64,000 nt of DNA from Rhodococcus_F sp040656415 (GTDB taxonomy: Bacteria > Actinomycetota > Actinomycetes > Mycobacteriales > Mycobacteriaceae), in assembly GCF_040656415.1 (NCBI RefSeq), contig NZ_JBFAMC010000005.1, forward strand, positions 62,001 through 126,000. Direction: 5' to 3'. The position numbers and the translations under genes are program-made. This document shows positions 1 through 8,823 of the stretch, one piece after another (the stretch's first letter is position 1; each line of letters starts with the position of its first letter). A model generated the notes under the pieces. That model saw only the letters and a program-made list of their open reading frames with translations, was not told where the DNA came from and made no database searches.

Positions 1-852
1 CCGGTGGTGTTTCTCCACGGTGGACCGGGTGGCGGCACGGAACCTGTGCAGCGGCAATTCTTCGATCCGCAGCGGTATCGAATCGTGCTGTTCGATCAGC
101 GTGGGTGCGGTCGGTCCACCCCTCACGTTGCCGACGGTGCCGATCTGTCCGTCAACACCACTGACCACCTGATCGACGACATCGAGGTGCTGCGAAACCA
201 CCTCGGCATCGACCGCTGGCAGGTCTTCGGTGGGTCGTGGGGGTCCACTCTGGCACTCGCGTACGCGCAGAAGTATCGACATCGGGTGACCGAACTGGTC
301 TTGCGCGGCATCTTCCTGCTGCGTCGCAGCGAGATCGACTGGTACTACAACGGCGGGGCCGGACATCTGTTCCCAGATCTTTGGGAGAAGTTCTTGGCCC
401 CGGTGCCGGAATCGGAGCGCGCTGGCGACCTCGTCGCGGCTTATCACCGGCTCCTTCACGCCGACGACCCCGATGTCGCTACGCGTGCTGCGATCGCATG
501 GTCGACCTGGGAGGGAGCTACGAGTTCGCTACTACCCAAGCCAGAGCATGTCGCGGACACCTCGAGACCGAGATTCGCACTCGCCTTCGCCCGCATCGAG
601 AACCACTACTTCTACAACCGCGGGTTCCTCGACGAAGGCCAGCTTCTGAACGACGCGGCCGCACTGGACAGCATTCCGGGTGTGATGGTGCAGGGCCGCT
701 ACGATGTGGTCTGCCCGGCCACGAGTGCGTGGGCACTGCATCGGGCGTGGCCAGGCTCCCGACTCGAAATCGTCGACGACGCAGGGCATTCGGCGATGGA
801 GCCAGGAATCGTCCATCACCTTGTCGAGGCGACGGACCAGTTCAGGGACTGA
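1..852 (+). CDS. pip: Proline iminopeptidase, alpha/beta hydrolase (5' end cut by window edge)
   Basis: Serine peptidase that removes N-terminal proline from peptides in the cytoplasm. The frame is already open at base 1, so the start lies upstream; about 30-40 residues are missing compared with the roughly 315-residue family. Visible family marks are the oxyanion-hole motif HGGPGGG right at the start, the DQRGCGRS stretch, the nucleophile elbow GGSWGS, and the acid/histidine region (DVVCPA, then GHSAMEPG near the C-terminus). The cap contains the WYYNGGAGHLFPD stretch usual for this family. It is followed by a convergent small gene. The family is clear; the exact substrate is not shown by sequence. 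Confidence 0.9.
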   Translation, partial: PVVFLHGGPGGGTEPVQRQFFDPQRYRIVLFDQRGCGRSTPHVADGADLSVNTTDHLIDDIEVLRNHLGIDRWQVFGGSWGSTLALAYAQKYRHRVTELVLRGIFLLRRSEIDWYYNGGAGHLFPDLWEKFLAPVPESERAGDLVAAYHRLLHADDPDVATRAAIAWSTWEGATSSLLPKPEHVADTSRPRFALAFARIENHYFYNRGFLDEGQLLNDAAALDSIPGVMVQGRYDVVCPATSAWALHRAWPGSRLEIVDDAGHSAMEPGIVHHLVEATDQFRD

Positions 853-898
853 CGTCCCCCCGAGGGCACCGCCGAGCCAGGCCGGACCGTCATCACCC

Positions 899-1084
899 CT
901 AGCGGTTCCACTCCTCGTCCGCCCGATCTGCCTCCTTGTTCCGTTCCGCGGCGATCTCGAGAGCCTTCTCGGCAGAGTCCCGGTCCGGATAGGGCCCCAT
1001 CCTGGACATGGACGACGGCGTCTTTCCCTGCGTGACGGTGCCGTTCTCGATGTCGTAATACCAAAGATGATCCTCGTCTCTCAT
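899..1084 (-). CDS. Small conserved actinobacterial protein (61 aa)
   Basis: Small acidic cytoplasmic protein starting MRDEDHLWYYD. It contains a tryptophan/tyrosine strand and the stretch MGPYPDRDSAEKAL, then an acidic helix. This resembles short SPOR-like proteins of actinobacteria in which a 'GPY..R..AE.AL' pattern repeats. The ATG at 1084 is preferred over an upstream in-frame ATG at 1165 because the extra 27 residues look like non-coding translation. It is convergent with the iminopeptidase gene. The function is unknown. Confidence 0.7.
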   Translation of the reverse strand: MRDEDHLWYYDIENGTVTQGKTPSSMSRMGPYPDRDSAEKALEIAAERNKEADRADEEWNR

Positions 1085-1239
1085 GTGTTCAGTGTGACAC
1101 CGATGCGCCAATACGATGCCGATCACACTCGGGCTGTTATCGTCTTGCTCTGTCCGGTGATCCATTCACCGGGGACGGTGAGTGTGGTGTCAGCGTTCTG
1201 TCCTTCCACGTACAGTGCCGGAACAATGAATGGGGCGAG

Positions 1240-1332
1240 ATGTCAACAATCATTTACGACCAGCTACTTCCCTACCTGGGCGCCGAGGGTGCAAGATATT
1301 GGGCCCAGTTGCTCGTGGTCGATCCCGTCTGA
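1240..1332 (+). CDS. Possible 30-residue small protein upstream of hadAB
   Basis: An ATG at 1240, preceded by a purine-rich GGGGCGAG, opens a 30-codon frame (MSTIIYDQLLPYLGAEG..., ending LLVVDPV) that stops at 1332. The composition is protein-like, with an amphipathic helix. The stop is 17 bases before the perfect 28-nt palindrome at 1350-1377. It may be a free-standing small protein or a leader of the hadA-hadB genes at 1456. Evidence is limited to composition and position. Confidence 0.3.
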   Translation: MSTIIYDQLLPYLGAEGARYWAQLLVVDPV

Positions 1333-1349
1333 CGGGCGTCGATGCCTGA

Positions 1350-1377
1350 AAGCCCCTGCCGCGCGCGGCAGGGGCTT
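1350..1377 (+). terminator. Perfect 28-nt palindrome, probable terminator or attenuator
   Basis: The two 14-nt arms (AAGCCCCTGCCGCG and its exact complement) have no unpaired centre, so RNA from either strand would form a very stable GC-rich hairpin. A run TTGAT follows on the plus strand, not a clear poly-U. It lies between the 30-codon ORF and hadA, so it could end transcription of the former or attenuate the latter. Confidence 0.5.
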
Positions 1378-1455
1378 GATCGTGCCTGCCAAATTCGTGC
1401 AAGTCTCGGACCGCTTCACGCCCCTCGGGGGTTCGGACCTCTCTAGGCTTGAGTA

Positions 1456-1902
1456 ATGGCAGTGAATCCAGAGATCGTGGGTCGTGTCTACCCGCCGACC
1501 AGGCCCTATCTCGTCGGTCGCGAGAAGATCCGGGAGTTCGCAAAGGCCGTGTTCGCCAACAACCCGATCTCCTTCGACGTTGTCAGCGCTCGCGCGGCAG
1601 GCCATGCAGATCTCGTTGCGCCACCTACGTTTCCCGTCATCGTCCAGGGACGTGCCCTCGCGCAATTGGTTGCCGATCCGACGACGGGGATCAAACCCAA
1701 CAACCTGGTACACAGCGCCGAACATGCCCGCTCTCAACGCCCAGTTGTCGCGGGCGACGAACTCTCTGCGGTGTTGACCATTGTCGACGTGTCACCGCGA
1801 GGCGTGAACGCACTGCTCGTGGCCGATGTCGAAATCGTGGACGCAATAGGCGATAACGTAAGCACGATCACCTCGAACCTTTTCGTCAGAGGTGACCGAT
1901 GA
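1456..1902 (+). CDS. HadA-like (3R)-hydroxyacyl-ACP dehydratase subunit
   Basis: 148-residue single hot-dog-fold protein of the MaoC/FAS1-like dehydratase N-terminal family (older name UPF0336). In mycobacteria HadA is the substrate-binding, non-catalytic partner of HadB in the FAS-II dehydration step. Visible marks are the N-terminal VGREKIREFAKAV helix and the LVAPPTFPVI stretch, both typical of HadA. The stop overlaps the start of the next gene by 4 nt (ATGA), which implies translational coupling. No HadC-type partner follows. In M. tuberculosis hadABC lies elsewhere, so this may be a paralogous pair; hence no gene symbol is given. Confidence 0.75.
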   Translation: MAVNPEIVGRVYPPTRPYLVGREKIREFAKAVFANNPISFDVVSARAAGHADLVAPPTFPVIVQGRALAQLVADPTTGIKPNNLVHSAEHARSQRPVVAGDELSAVLTIVDVSPRGVNALLVADVEIVDAIGDNVSTITSNLFVRGDR

Positions 1903-2318
1903 CGTCCCCCGAGCGGATATTGCTTGGCGACACCGTCGCCAAGTCCCGCTACCACCTGACCCGCGAATCACTGGTTCGCTACGCCGGGGCATCGGGTGAC
2001 TTCAATCCCATCCACTACCGCGACGACGCCGCGAAGTCCATCGGCCTTCCAGGTGTAGTGGCACACGGAATGCTGACCCTAGGGCTGTCGACGCAGAGCG
2101 TCGTCGACTGGCTCGGCGATCCTGCGAGGATAACAAGCTATCGGGCCCGCTTCACCAAACCGGTGATCGTCGACCCCGACGAAGGCGCGATCGTCGATGT
2201 GGTCGCCGAAGTAGGCCAGGTCGACTACGACTCAGGGGCCGCTAGGATCGACCTGACCGTCACTTTCGACGGACACACCGTGCTCGCGCGTTCAGAAATA
2301 TGGATTTCACTGCGCTGA
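1899..2318 (+). CDS. HadB-like (R)-specific enoyl hydratase/dehydratase, MaoC family
   Basis: 139-residue MaoC-like hot-dog protein, expected to be the catalytic partner of the preceding subunit in a heterodimer that dehydrates 3-hydroxyacyl thioesters. The hydratase-2 active-site motif is present as GDFNPIHYRDDAA (catalytic Asp and His), followed by GVVAHGMLTLG. The start overlaps the upstream stop by 4 nt. Length and motif match HadB of mycobacteria. FAS-II dehydration is inferred; a role in another acyl-CoA pathway cannot be excluded because the locus is not the standard had locus. Confidence 0.8.
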   Translation: MTSPERILLGDTVAKSRYHLTRESLVRYAGASGDFNPIHYRDDAAKSIGLPGVVAHGMLTLGLSTQSVVDWLGDPARITSYRARFTKPVIVDPDEGAIVDVVAEVGQVDYDSGAARIDLTVTFDGHTVLARSEIWISLR

Positions 2319-2404
2319 GTACCAGCGTGTCCCTGAGGGGAACTCCTCGTATGCCTAACGTCGGCAACATATTTCGCACGGCCAAGCGGACCTGTCGCGG
2401 GGAG

Positions 2405-2854
<450 letters not shown>

Positions 2855-2921
2855 CAAGACTACCTTTCCCTACGCCTGTCACGACACCGCACCTGTCATG
2901 ACACGGCATTAGGGTCGAGGC

Positions 2922-3449
2922 ATGACTCGATACGTCGTACTCTTGCGCGGTATCAACGTGGGCGGAATCAACATCAAGATGGCTGACCTGCGCAACACCT
3001 TCAGCGATTTGGGATTCGAGAACGTCAAGACCGTTCTCGCGTCCGGCAATGTGCTGTTCGATTCCGACCGGACCGACATTTCTGCTCTGAAGAGCGATAT
3101 CGAAGCGGCTCTACGCGCCGAATTCCGTTACGAAGCCTGGGTCTTCGTGCTCGATGTCGACACGGTCCGGAAGATCGTCGACAGCTACCCGTTCGATCCC
3201 GAGCGAGAGGGTTGGCAACCATACGTTCTGGTGACGCCCGAGCGGGAGGTCCTCGACATGCTCGCAAGCGTTCGAAACGATCTCGATCCTGGCGTCGAAC
3301 GCATCCAGGTCGGTGACGGCGTCTTGTACTGGGAAGTCGAACGGGGCAGGACGCTCGAGAGTACGTTCGGGAAGAAGACTGGTGCTGCCAAGCTCAAAGC
3401 TTCTACTACCACCCGAAACCTTCGAACCCTCGTCAAGATTTTGAAATGA
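2922..3449 (+). CDS. DUF1697 family protein
   Basis: 175-residue soluble protein of the DUF1697 family. Its hallmark N-terminus is MTRYVVLLRGINVGG, followed by the conserved LASGNVLFDS stretch and the GDGVLYWEVERG and TTRNLRTLVKI blocks. ATG at 2922 has GAGG just upstream. The family fold is ferredoxin-like by general knowledge, but its biochemical role is unknown. The next gene starts 7 bases after the stop, so the two are probably co-transcribed. Confidence 0.85.
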   Translation: MTRYVVLLRGINVGGINIKMADLRNTFSDLGFENVKTVLASGNVLFDSDRTDISALKSDIEAALRAEFRYEAWVFVLDVDTVRKIVDSYPFDPEREGWQPYVLVTPEREVLDMLASVRNDLDPGVERIQVGDGVLYWEVERGRTLESTFGKKTGAAKLKASTTTRNLRTLVKILK

Positions 3450-3456
3450 CCCTGCG

Positions 3457-4686
3457 GTGACGATCCTGGCAGTCGCGCTCGTCGCCGCGGTCCTCGTCTT
3501 CGCGGTCGTCCGGCCACGCCGACTTCCCGAGATCGTCGCCGCCGCACCTGCGGCGCTGATCGTCCTGGCCGTAGGGCTGGTGTCACCGTCCGAGGCGTGG
3601 GACGAAGTGACCGACATGGCCCCGACTGTCGGGTTCCTCGCCGCGATTCTCGCCCTCGCGCACCTCGCCGACGCGATGGGGGTCTTCACATGGATCGCGG
3701 GCCTACTCAGGATTAGGGCACGCGGTGACCCGAAGAGGCTGCTGACACTCGTTTTCGGGTCCGCAGCACTGACTACCGCCGTGCTCAGTCTCGATGCCAC
3801 GGTCGTCCTCCTCACTCCGGTCGTAATTGCTACAGCTCGATCCCTTCACATGGATCCGAGGCCGCACGCGTACGCCAGCGCGCACCTATCGAACAGCGCT
3901 TCGACCCTGCTCCCCATATCCAACCTGACAAATCTGATCGCCTTCTCCGCAACGGGGCTGAGTTTCCTGCATTTCGCAACCATCATGGCCTTGCCCTGGA
4001 TGGTGTCGATCGCGGTGGAATTGATCCTGTTTCGGCTGTTCTTCCGACGCCAACTCACTCGGCCCGACGCCGAGTCCACAGCTGACCCTCAAACGGCTGC
4101 ACCGACAGTCGCCCTGTCGATCATCGCGGCGACGCTCGTCGGCTTCGCGGTGTCGGATCTCGTGGGAGTCGCGCCGGCGTGGGTGGCCGCGGCGGGGGCG
4201 GTCGTGCTGGGAATCGTCGCGCTTCGACAGGGCCGGACCAGCTTTGGGCGCATCGTGTATTCGATCGACGTGTGGTTCTGCGGGTTCGTCCTGATCCTCG
4301 GGGTCGTCGTCGCAGCAGTCGCGAACGGTCCGATCGGCGACTGGATCGGCTCGAAACTACCCACCGACACGACCTTTCTCGGGTTGCTCCTGATGGCCGT
4401 AGTCGCGGCGATCGCGGCGAATCTGGTCAACAATCTTCCCGCGACCCTGCTCCTGCTGGCGGCGCTGGGGACCGGTGCGCCGACAGGGCTGATCCTGGCG
4501 ATGTTGCTCGGGGTCAACCTCGGCCCCAACCTCACCTACGTAGGCTCGCTCGCAATCATGTTGTGGCGACGAGTGACAGCACGTGCGGGTTCACCCGCAG
4601 ATCTGAGAACCTTCACCCTTCTCTCACTGCTTACGACGCCCCTGACCCTGCTCTCCGCAGTGACCGCACTGTGGCTCGTCCTCTGA
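3457..4686 (+). CDS. SLC13/ArsB-type membrane transporter
   Basis: 409-residue integral membrane protein with about 10-12 hydrophobic segments spread over the whole length. It belongs to the ion-transporter superfamily (ArsB/NhaD/SLC13-like). Two repeated re-entrant regions can be seen: SNSASTLLPISNLTNL near residue 150 and NNLPATLLLLAALG plus LGVNLGPNLTYVGSLA near residues 330-370, the usual substrate-binding hairpins. GTG start at 3457, 7 bases after the DUF1697 stop. The substrate could be arsenite, a carboxylate or another anion; no arsenic-resistance genes are adjacent, so no substrate is claimed. Confidence 0.75.
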   Translation: MTILAVALVAAVLVFAVVRPRRLPEIVAAAPAALIVLAVGLVSPSEAWDEVTDMAPTVGFLAAILALAHLADAMGVFTWIAGLLRIRARGDPKRLLTLVFGSAALTTAVLSLDATVVLLTPVVIATARSLHMDPRPHAYASAHLSNSASTLLPISNLTNLIAFSATGLSFLHFATIMALPWMVSIAVELILFRLFFRRQLTRPDAESTADPQTAAPTVALSIIAATLVGFAVSDLVGVAPAWVAAAGAVVLGIVALRQGRTSFGRIVYSIDVWFCGFVLILGVVVAAVANGPIGDWIGSKLPTDTTFLGLLLMAVVAAIAANLVNNLPATLLLLAALGTGAPTGLILAMLLGVNLGPNLTYVGSLAIMLWRRVTARAGSPADLRTFTLLSLLTTPLTLLSAVTALWLVL

Positions 4687-4693
4687 AATTGCT

Positions 4694-5794
4694 TCACAGG
4701 TGAGAAGTGTCGTTGACGAGTCGGACGGACGAGCCGCCGTCGGGATAGAAATCGGCGATGCTCAGTGACGCGAGATCCAGGTGCAACCGGTACAGCAGGG
4801 CCGGTCCCGCATCGAGTGCGAGCTGGATCAAGGTCTTGATCGGGGTCACGTGGGTGACCACGAGGATAGTTGCACCTCCATACGACACGGTGAGATCTTC
4901 GCGGACGCGGACCATGCGCTCACGCACATCGTCGAAGCTCTCCCCCGACGGCGGCCGGACCGACGTGTCCGACAACCAGCGACGGTGCAGTTCGGGGTCA
5001 CGATCCGCGGCCTCTCTGAACGTGAGGCCCTCCCATTCGCCGAAGTCGGTCTCGGTGAGGCCGTCGACTACGGTCACGGAAAGCCCGAGTGCTGCCGCGG
5101 CCGCGGCAGCGGTCTGTCGTGCGCGATCGAGCGGTGAAGACACGACCGCGGTAATTTCTTCTTGTCCGGCAAGTCGTTTGGCCACCCCGTCCGCCTGTGC
5201 GCGTCCAAAGTCGGTGAGAGACGGATTCCCACGGCCCGAATAGCGTCGCTCGACAGACAACGCGGTCTGCGCGTGCCGTAGCAACAGCATCCGGGTCGGG
5301 GCACCTTGTGTTTCCATCCAGCCCGGCGCGGGGCGCGTCGCCTGCTTCGCCCTCGGTTCCGGCTCGGCCTCGAGCCCCGCGTCCACGACTCCGTCCATCG
5401 CTCGGTTAGCGAGTCGGTCGGCGTGCGAGTTCTGATCGCGTGAAATCCACGTGTACTCGACCTGCTCGAACTGTCGTGCGAGATCAGATGCGCTGCGCTG
5501 CAACGGAATCATGTCCGGGTGCTTGACCTTCCATCGCCCGGACATCTGCTCGATCACCAGTTTGGAATCCATCCGCACGTCTACCGACGATGCGCCGAGC
5601 TCGGCGGCCGCCGAGAGGCCCGCGATCAGCCCTCGGTATTCGGCGACATTGTTGGTCGCCACACCGAGGCTTTCCCAGCGTTCAGCGAGAACTGTTTCGT
5701 GTGCGGCGTCGAACACCACGGCCCCATAGCCTGCCGGGCCCGGGTTGCCGCGGGAACCGCCGTCGGCCTCGACAACTACCCGTCCGATACTCAC
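4694..5794 (-). CDS. Bifunctional RNase H1 / histidine acid phosphatase
   Basis: 366-residue fusion, orthologous in order and architecture to Rv2228c of M. tuberculosis. Residues 1-140 form an RNase H1 domain that cuts RNA in RNA-DNA hybrids; the acidic catalytic residues are visible as D11 (VVEADGGSRGN), E52 (NNVAEYRG), D76 (VRMDSK) and D126 (SHADRLA). A linker near 145-165 leads to a phosphoglycerate-mutase-like phosphatase domain opening with LLLRHAQTAL (catalytic His near 174) and ending with a VVTHVTPI histidine block. The chosen start is GTG at 5794, which overlaps the upstream stop by 4 nt (GTGA); longer in-frame starts would run into the upstream gene. Confidence 0.9.
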   Translation of the reverse strand: MSIGRVVVEADGGSRGNPGPAGYGAVVFDAAHETVLAERWESLGVATNNVAEYRGLIAGLSAAAELGASSVDVRMDSKLVIEQMSGRWKVKHPDMIPLQRSASDLARQFEQVEYTWISRDQNSHADRLANRAMDGVVDAGLEAEPEPRAKQATRPAPGWMETQGAPTRMLLLRHAQTALSVERRYSGRGNPSLTDFGRAQADGVAKRLAGQEEITAVVSSPLDRARQTAAAAAAALGLSVTVVDGLTETDFGEWEGLTFREAADRDPELHRRWLSDTSVRPPSGESFDDVRERMVRVREDLTVSYGGATILVVTHVTPIKTLIQLALDAGPALLYRLHLDLASLSIADFYPDGGSSVRLVNDTSHL

Positions 5795-6528
5795 AGACCG
5801 GATTCCTTGGTGCGCACCAGGATCCCTCCGCATTCCGAACAACGTACGACCTCCTCAGCGGAGGTACCCGCGATGCGCGAGATTTCACCGCGGTCGAGTT
5901 CGATCCGGCAGGCACCGCATCGACGCGCCTGAAGTAGGGCAGCTCCGACACCGTTTCGGCTGCGTTGCTTCTCGTAAACCGCGATCAGATCGGCCGGGAA
6001 CTGCTCGGCGAGTTCTTCGCGGTTCCGCGTGCAGCGCTCTTCTGCAGCATCGAGATCCGCGACGGCATCGTCGCGGCGCCGCGACGCCTCGATCAGATCT
6101 TCCTCGATCTGCGACAACTGGGCACCCGCGTGATCATGATCCGACTGCGTGGCCTCGCGCCGCTCCATCACCTCGAGCAGCTCATCCTCCAGCAGTCCCT
6201 GACGGCGGGTAAGGCTACCGAGTTCGTGCTCGAGCTCGGTGAGCTGCTTGGCCCCCACCGAGCCGCTCTCCAGAAGTTTGCGGTCGCGGTCCTCACGTTG
6301 GCGGACCGCGTCGACCTCGCCCTCGAGCTTGCGTATGTCACGGTCGAGATCTTCGATGATGATCTCGACGGCCACCGCAGCGTCCTTGCGTTTGACACGT
6401 TCCGCCTCGAGCCGCTCGACCTCCTGACGTTCTGGAAGCGCGGTGCGCCGGTGGGCGATCCTCGACAGCTCCGCATCGACACCGGCGAGGTCGAGAAGCT
6501 TGGACTGCACCTGTGGTTCGACGTTCAC
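5791..6528 (-). CDS. Coiled-coil C4 zinc-ribbon protein (Rv2229c-like)
   Basis: 245-residue protein with a long alpha-helical coiled coil (about residues 10-180, rich in E, R, L, Q heptads) and a C-terminal zinc ribbon with two CxxC pairs (RRCGACRIEL and VVRCSECGG). Orthologues sit in the same place in mycobacteria between a Nif3-like gene and RNase H. The start is GTG at 6528, preceded by CAGCAGGAGTTACCACGC, a good Shine-Dalgarno at normal spacing. The family architecture suggests nucleic-acid binding; its molecular function is not established. Confidence 0.85.
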   Translation of the reverse strand: MNVEPQVQSKLLDLAGVDAELSRIAHRRTALPERQEVERLEAERVKRKDAAVAVEIIIEDLDRDIRKLEGEVDAVRQREDRDRKLLESGSVGAKQLTELEHELGSLTRRQGLLEDELLEVMERREATQSDHDHAGAQLSQIEEDLIEASRRRDDAVADLDAAEERCTRNREELAEQFPADLIAVYEKQRSRNGVGAALLQARRCGACRIELDRGEISRIAGTSAEEVVRCSECGGILVRTKESGL

Positions 6529-6553
6529 GCGTGGTAACTCCTGCTGTCTTCTG

Positions 6554-7762
6554 TTAGCGGTTTTCCGTGCAGATGGCTGAGTGATCAACCGTACCCCGCG
6601 TGCGGCCACTTCCGGCGGCACCGGGCTGAGACGACGCGCGCAGCGACCACGGATCAGTTCGGACGGACGACAGCCGCACCTGCCATTGCTCCGTCTGCGC
6701 GAATGCGGTGTCCAGCACGCTCTTGGCCTGGCCACACCATGGCTGCTCACTCGCCCAGTGCGCGACATCGATCAACGCCGGTCCGCCGGCGCGCAGGTGC
6801 TCGTCGGCGGGATGGTGACGCAGATCGGCGGTTACGTACGCGTCGACTCCGAGCCTGGAAACGGCGCCGAGCAGCCCGTCCCCCGAGCCCCCGCAGACCG
6901 CGACTGTGCGGACAGTGGCCTCGGGGTCGCCGGCGGCTCGCACGCCCGTTGCCGTGGCGGGAAGCGCATCCGCCACTCGAGTCGTGAAGTCGCGCAGCGA
7001 CAAAGGCTCCGGCAGTTCCCCCACCCTCCCAAGGCCTCGTGGACCGGGGAATGTCGCCATCTCCATCACGTCGAATGCAACCTCCTCGAACGGATGGGCG
7101 GCGCGCACGGCGGCGAGAACCTTCTCCCGGATGCCTCGTGGCGCGATCACCTCCAGCCGGCACTCCTCGTAACTCTCGAGCGCGCCGACCGCGCCGAGCC
7201 GTGGGTTCGCGCTGTCGGTCGGTAAGAACTGGCCCTGCCCGGTGACTGACCAACTGCAGTCGCGGTAGTTTCCGACGTACCCGGCCCCCGCCGCAAACAT
7301 CGCGGACCGCACCTTGTCCACATCGTCGACGGGAACCAAGACCGCCCATTTGTCGAGGTCCCTGCCTGGCTGCGCCTCGATCGGCCCGGTCACGACCAGT
7401 CCGAGGGCCGCCGCCAGTGCGTCGGATACCCCAGGGTCCGCGGAATCGGCGTTGGTGTGGGCCGTGAACAGGGCACACCCCGCTTTGATCAGCCTGTGCA
7501 CCAACGCGCCCTTCGGCGTGTGGGCTCCGACCGTGTCGACTCCGCGCAGCAACAACGGGTGGTGGACGAGGAGCAGGTCGGCTTCGGCGTCGATGGCCTC
7601 GTCGACCACCGCGCTTGTCGGATCCACCGCAACCATCACCTTCGTGACCTCGTCCTGCGGGTCGCCGCACACAAGACCGACCGAGTCCCAGGATTCGGCT
7701 ATGGCGGGCGGATATGCGGTGTCGAGCGCCGCGACTACATCGGCCAGACGAACCGAACTCAC
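6554..7762 (-). CDS. Nif3-like dinuclear metal centre protein
   Basis: 402-residue protein of the Nif3/YbgI/DUF34 family, a toroidal hexamer with a two-metal site; proposed to act as a GTP cyclohydrolase I type 2-like enzyme or metal-binding factor, still unsettled. Metal ligands are visible: H67-H68 in LLVHHPL, HTNADSADPG, and the C-terminal DVAHWASEQ. Residues about 135-250 form the inserted PII-like domain seen in longer family members. After the usual end (near RLSSVRTDPW) there is a tail of about 30 residues. GTG start at 7762 directly follows the cobC stop, so translation is probably coupled. Confidence 0.87.
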   Translation of the reverse strand: MSSVRLADVVAALDTAYPPAIAESWDSVGLVCGDPQDEVTKVMVAVDPTSAVVDEAIDAEADLLLVHHPLLLRGVDTVGAHTPKGALVHRLIKAGCALFTAHTNADSADPGVSDALAAALGLVVTGPIEAQPGRDLDKWAVLVPVDDVDKVRSAMFAAGAGYVGNYRDCSWSVTGQGQFLPTDSANPRLGAVGALESYEECRLEVIAPRGIREKVLAAVRAAHPFEEVAFDVMEMATFPGPRGLGRVGELPEPLSLRDFTTRVADALPATATGVRAAGDPEATVRTVAVCGGSGDGLLGAVSRLGVDAYVTADLRHHPADEHLRAGGPALIDVAHWASEQPWCGQAKSVLDTAFAQTEQWQVRLSSVRTDPWSLRASSQPGAAGSGRTRGTVDHSAICTENR

Positions 7763-8788
7763 TCAGATCTCCTTCATCGCGTCGATCAAGGCGTCGGTCT
7801 GCTGACGAGGACGCACCGCCACCCGGAGCGAGTCCGGACCGAGGCCAGGGAACGTGTCACAACGCCGTACGGCAATTCCCCGGTCACGAAGATGCCGACG
7901 CATCAGTTCACCGTCAGGAAAACTTAGCAGCAGAAATGGCGCGGCAGCAGGCAGATGTACCGCGACGCCGATCTCGCTCAACCGCCGAACCATGTAGTCA
8001 CGCCAGCCACCGAGGACGACTGCGTGATCTCGAGCTGCGGCAACGGCGTCCGGGGCACTGCACGCGGCGATCGCCTCCACCTGCAGGCTTCCCAACGGCC
8101 AGTGTGCCCGGCCAACCTGCAGTCGATCGAGAATCTCGGGCGAGCCGAGCGCGTACCCGCAGCGCAACCCTGCGAGCGCCCACGTCTTGGTGAGGCTGCG
8201 CAGCACCAGGACATCCGGTAGCGAACGGCCCGCCAGCGACTCGAGCTCTCCCGGCACGGCGTCGGCGAACGCCTCGTCGACCACGACTATCCGGCCCGGT
8301 CGTCGCAACGCCAGAATCTCCTCTGCCGGGTGCAGCATCGACGTCGGATTGGTCGGATTGCCGATCACCACCAGATCGGCGGACTCGGGAACGGACGCGG
8401 AGCCGAGGCGATACGGATCTTCGAGCAGCACCTGGGTGACCGGCACATGAGCCTCCCGCAGCACCCATTCAGGTTCGGTGAACGACGGATGGATCACCGC
8501 AGCCTCACGTGCTCCGAGCCGCGGTAGAAGGGAGAACCCCTCGGCCCCACCCGCGAGTAGCAGCACTTCCTCGGGAATCCGGCCGTGCCGGGATGCCACA
8601 GCAGACCGGGCAGCGAGATCGGCAGCAACCGTGGGGTAGGAACCGAGACGTGGCAGCGCATCGGCGAGGCGCTGGCGCAACCATTCCGGTGGTCCGTCAC
8701 CCTGAACGTTCACGGCGAAATCGAGGAGGCCGGGTCCTACATCCGCGTCCCCGTGATGACGCAAGCTCTCCCGGCTACCGGCGCGCAT
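7763..8788 (-). CDS. cobC: CobC-type aminotransferase / threonine-phosphate decarboxylase-like
   Basis: 341-residue PLP enzyme of the class I/II aminotransferase family, orthologous by order to Rv2231c (cobC). It is expected to make the aminopropanol-phosphate linker of cobalamin or to act as a histidinol-phosphate-aminotransferase-like enzyme. Marks are NPTNPT (PLP contact), VVDEAFAD, and SLTKTWALAGLRCGYA with the Schiff-base lysine. Start ATG 8788 is chosen; an earlier in-frame ATG at 8845 would overlap the divergent ptkA start. cobD lies 5 kb away, which supports a link to B12 synthesis. Confidence 0.8.
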   Translation of the reverse strand: MRAGSRESLRHHGDADVGPGLLDFAVNVQGDGPPEWLRQRLADALPRLGSYPTVAADLAARSAVASRHGRIPEEVLLLAGGAEGFSLLPRLGAREAAVIHPSFTEPEWVLREAHVPVTQVLLEDPYRLGSASVPESADLVVIGNPTNPTSMLHPAEEILALRRPGRIVVVDEAFADAVPGELESLAGRSLPDVLVLRSLTKTWALAGLRCGYALGSPEILDRLQVGRAHWPLGSLQVEAIAACSAPDAVAAARDHAVVLGGWRDYMVRRLSEIGVAVHLPAAAPFLLLSFPDGELMRRHLRDRGIAVRRCDTFPGLGPDSLRVAVRPRQQTDALIDAMKEI

Positions 8789-8823
8789 GTCCACGTCTTT
8801 CGACCCTAGGGGACAATGATCAG

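Noticed and set aside
3457..4686. Arsenite efflux pump ArsB
   Set aside because: The superfamily fits, but no arsR, arsC or other arsenic genes are adjacent and the motifs do not separate ArsB from other SLC13-like carriers.
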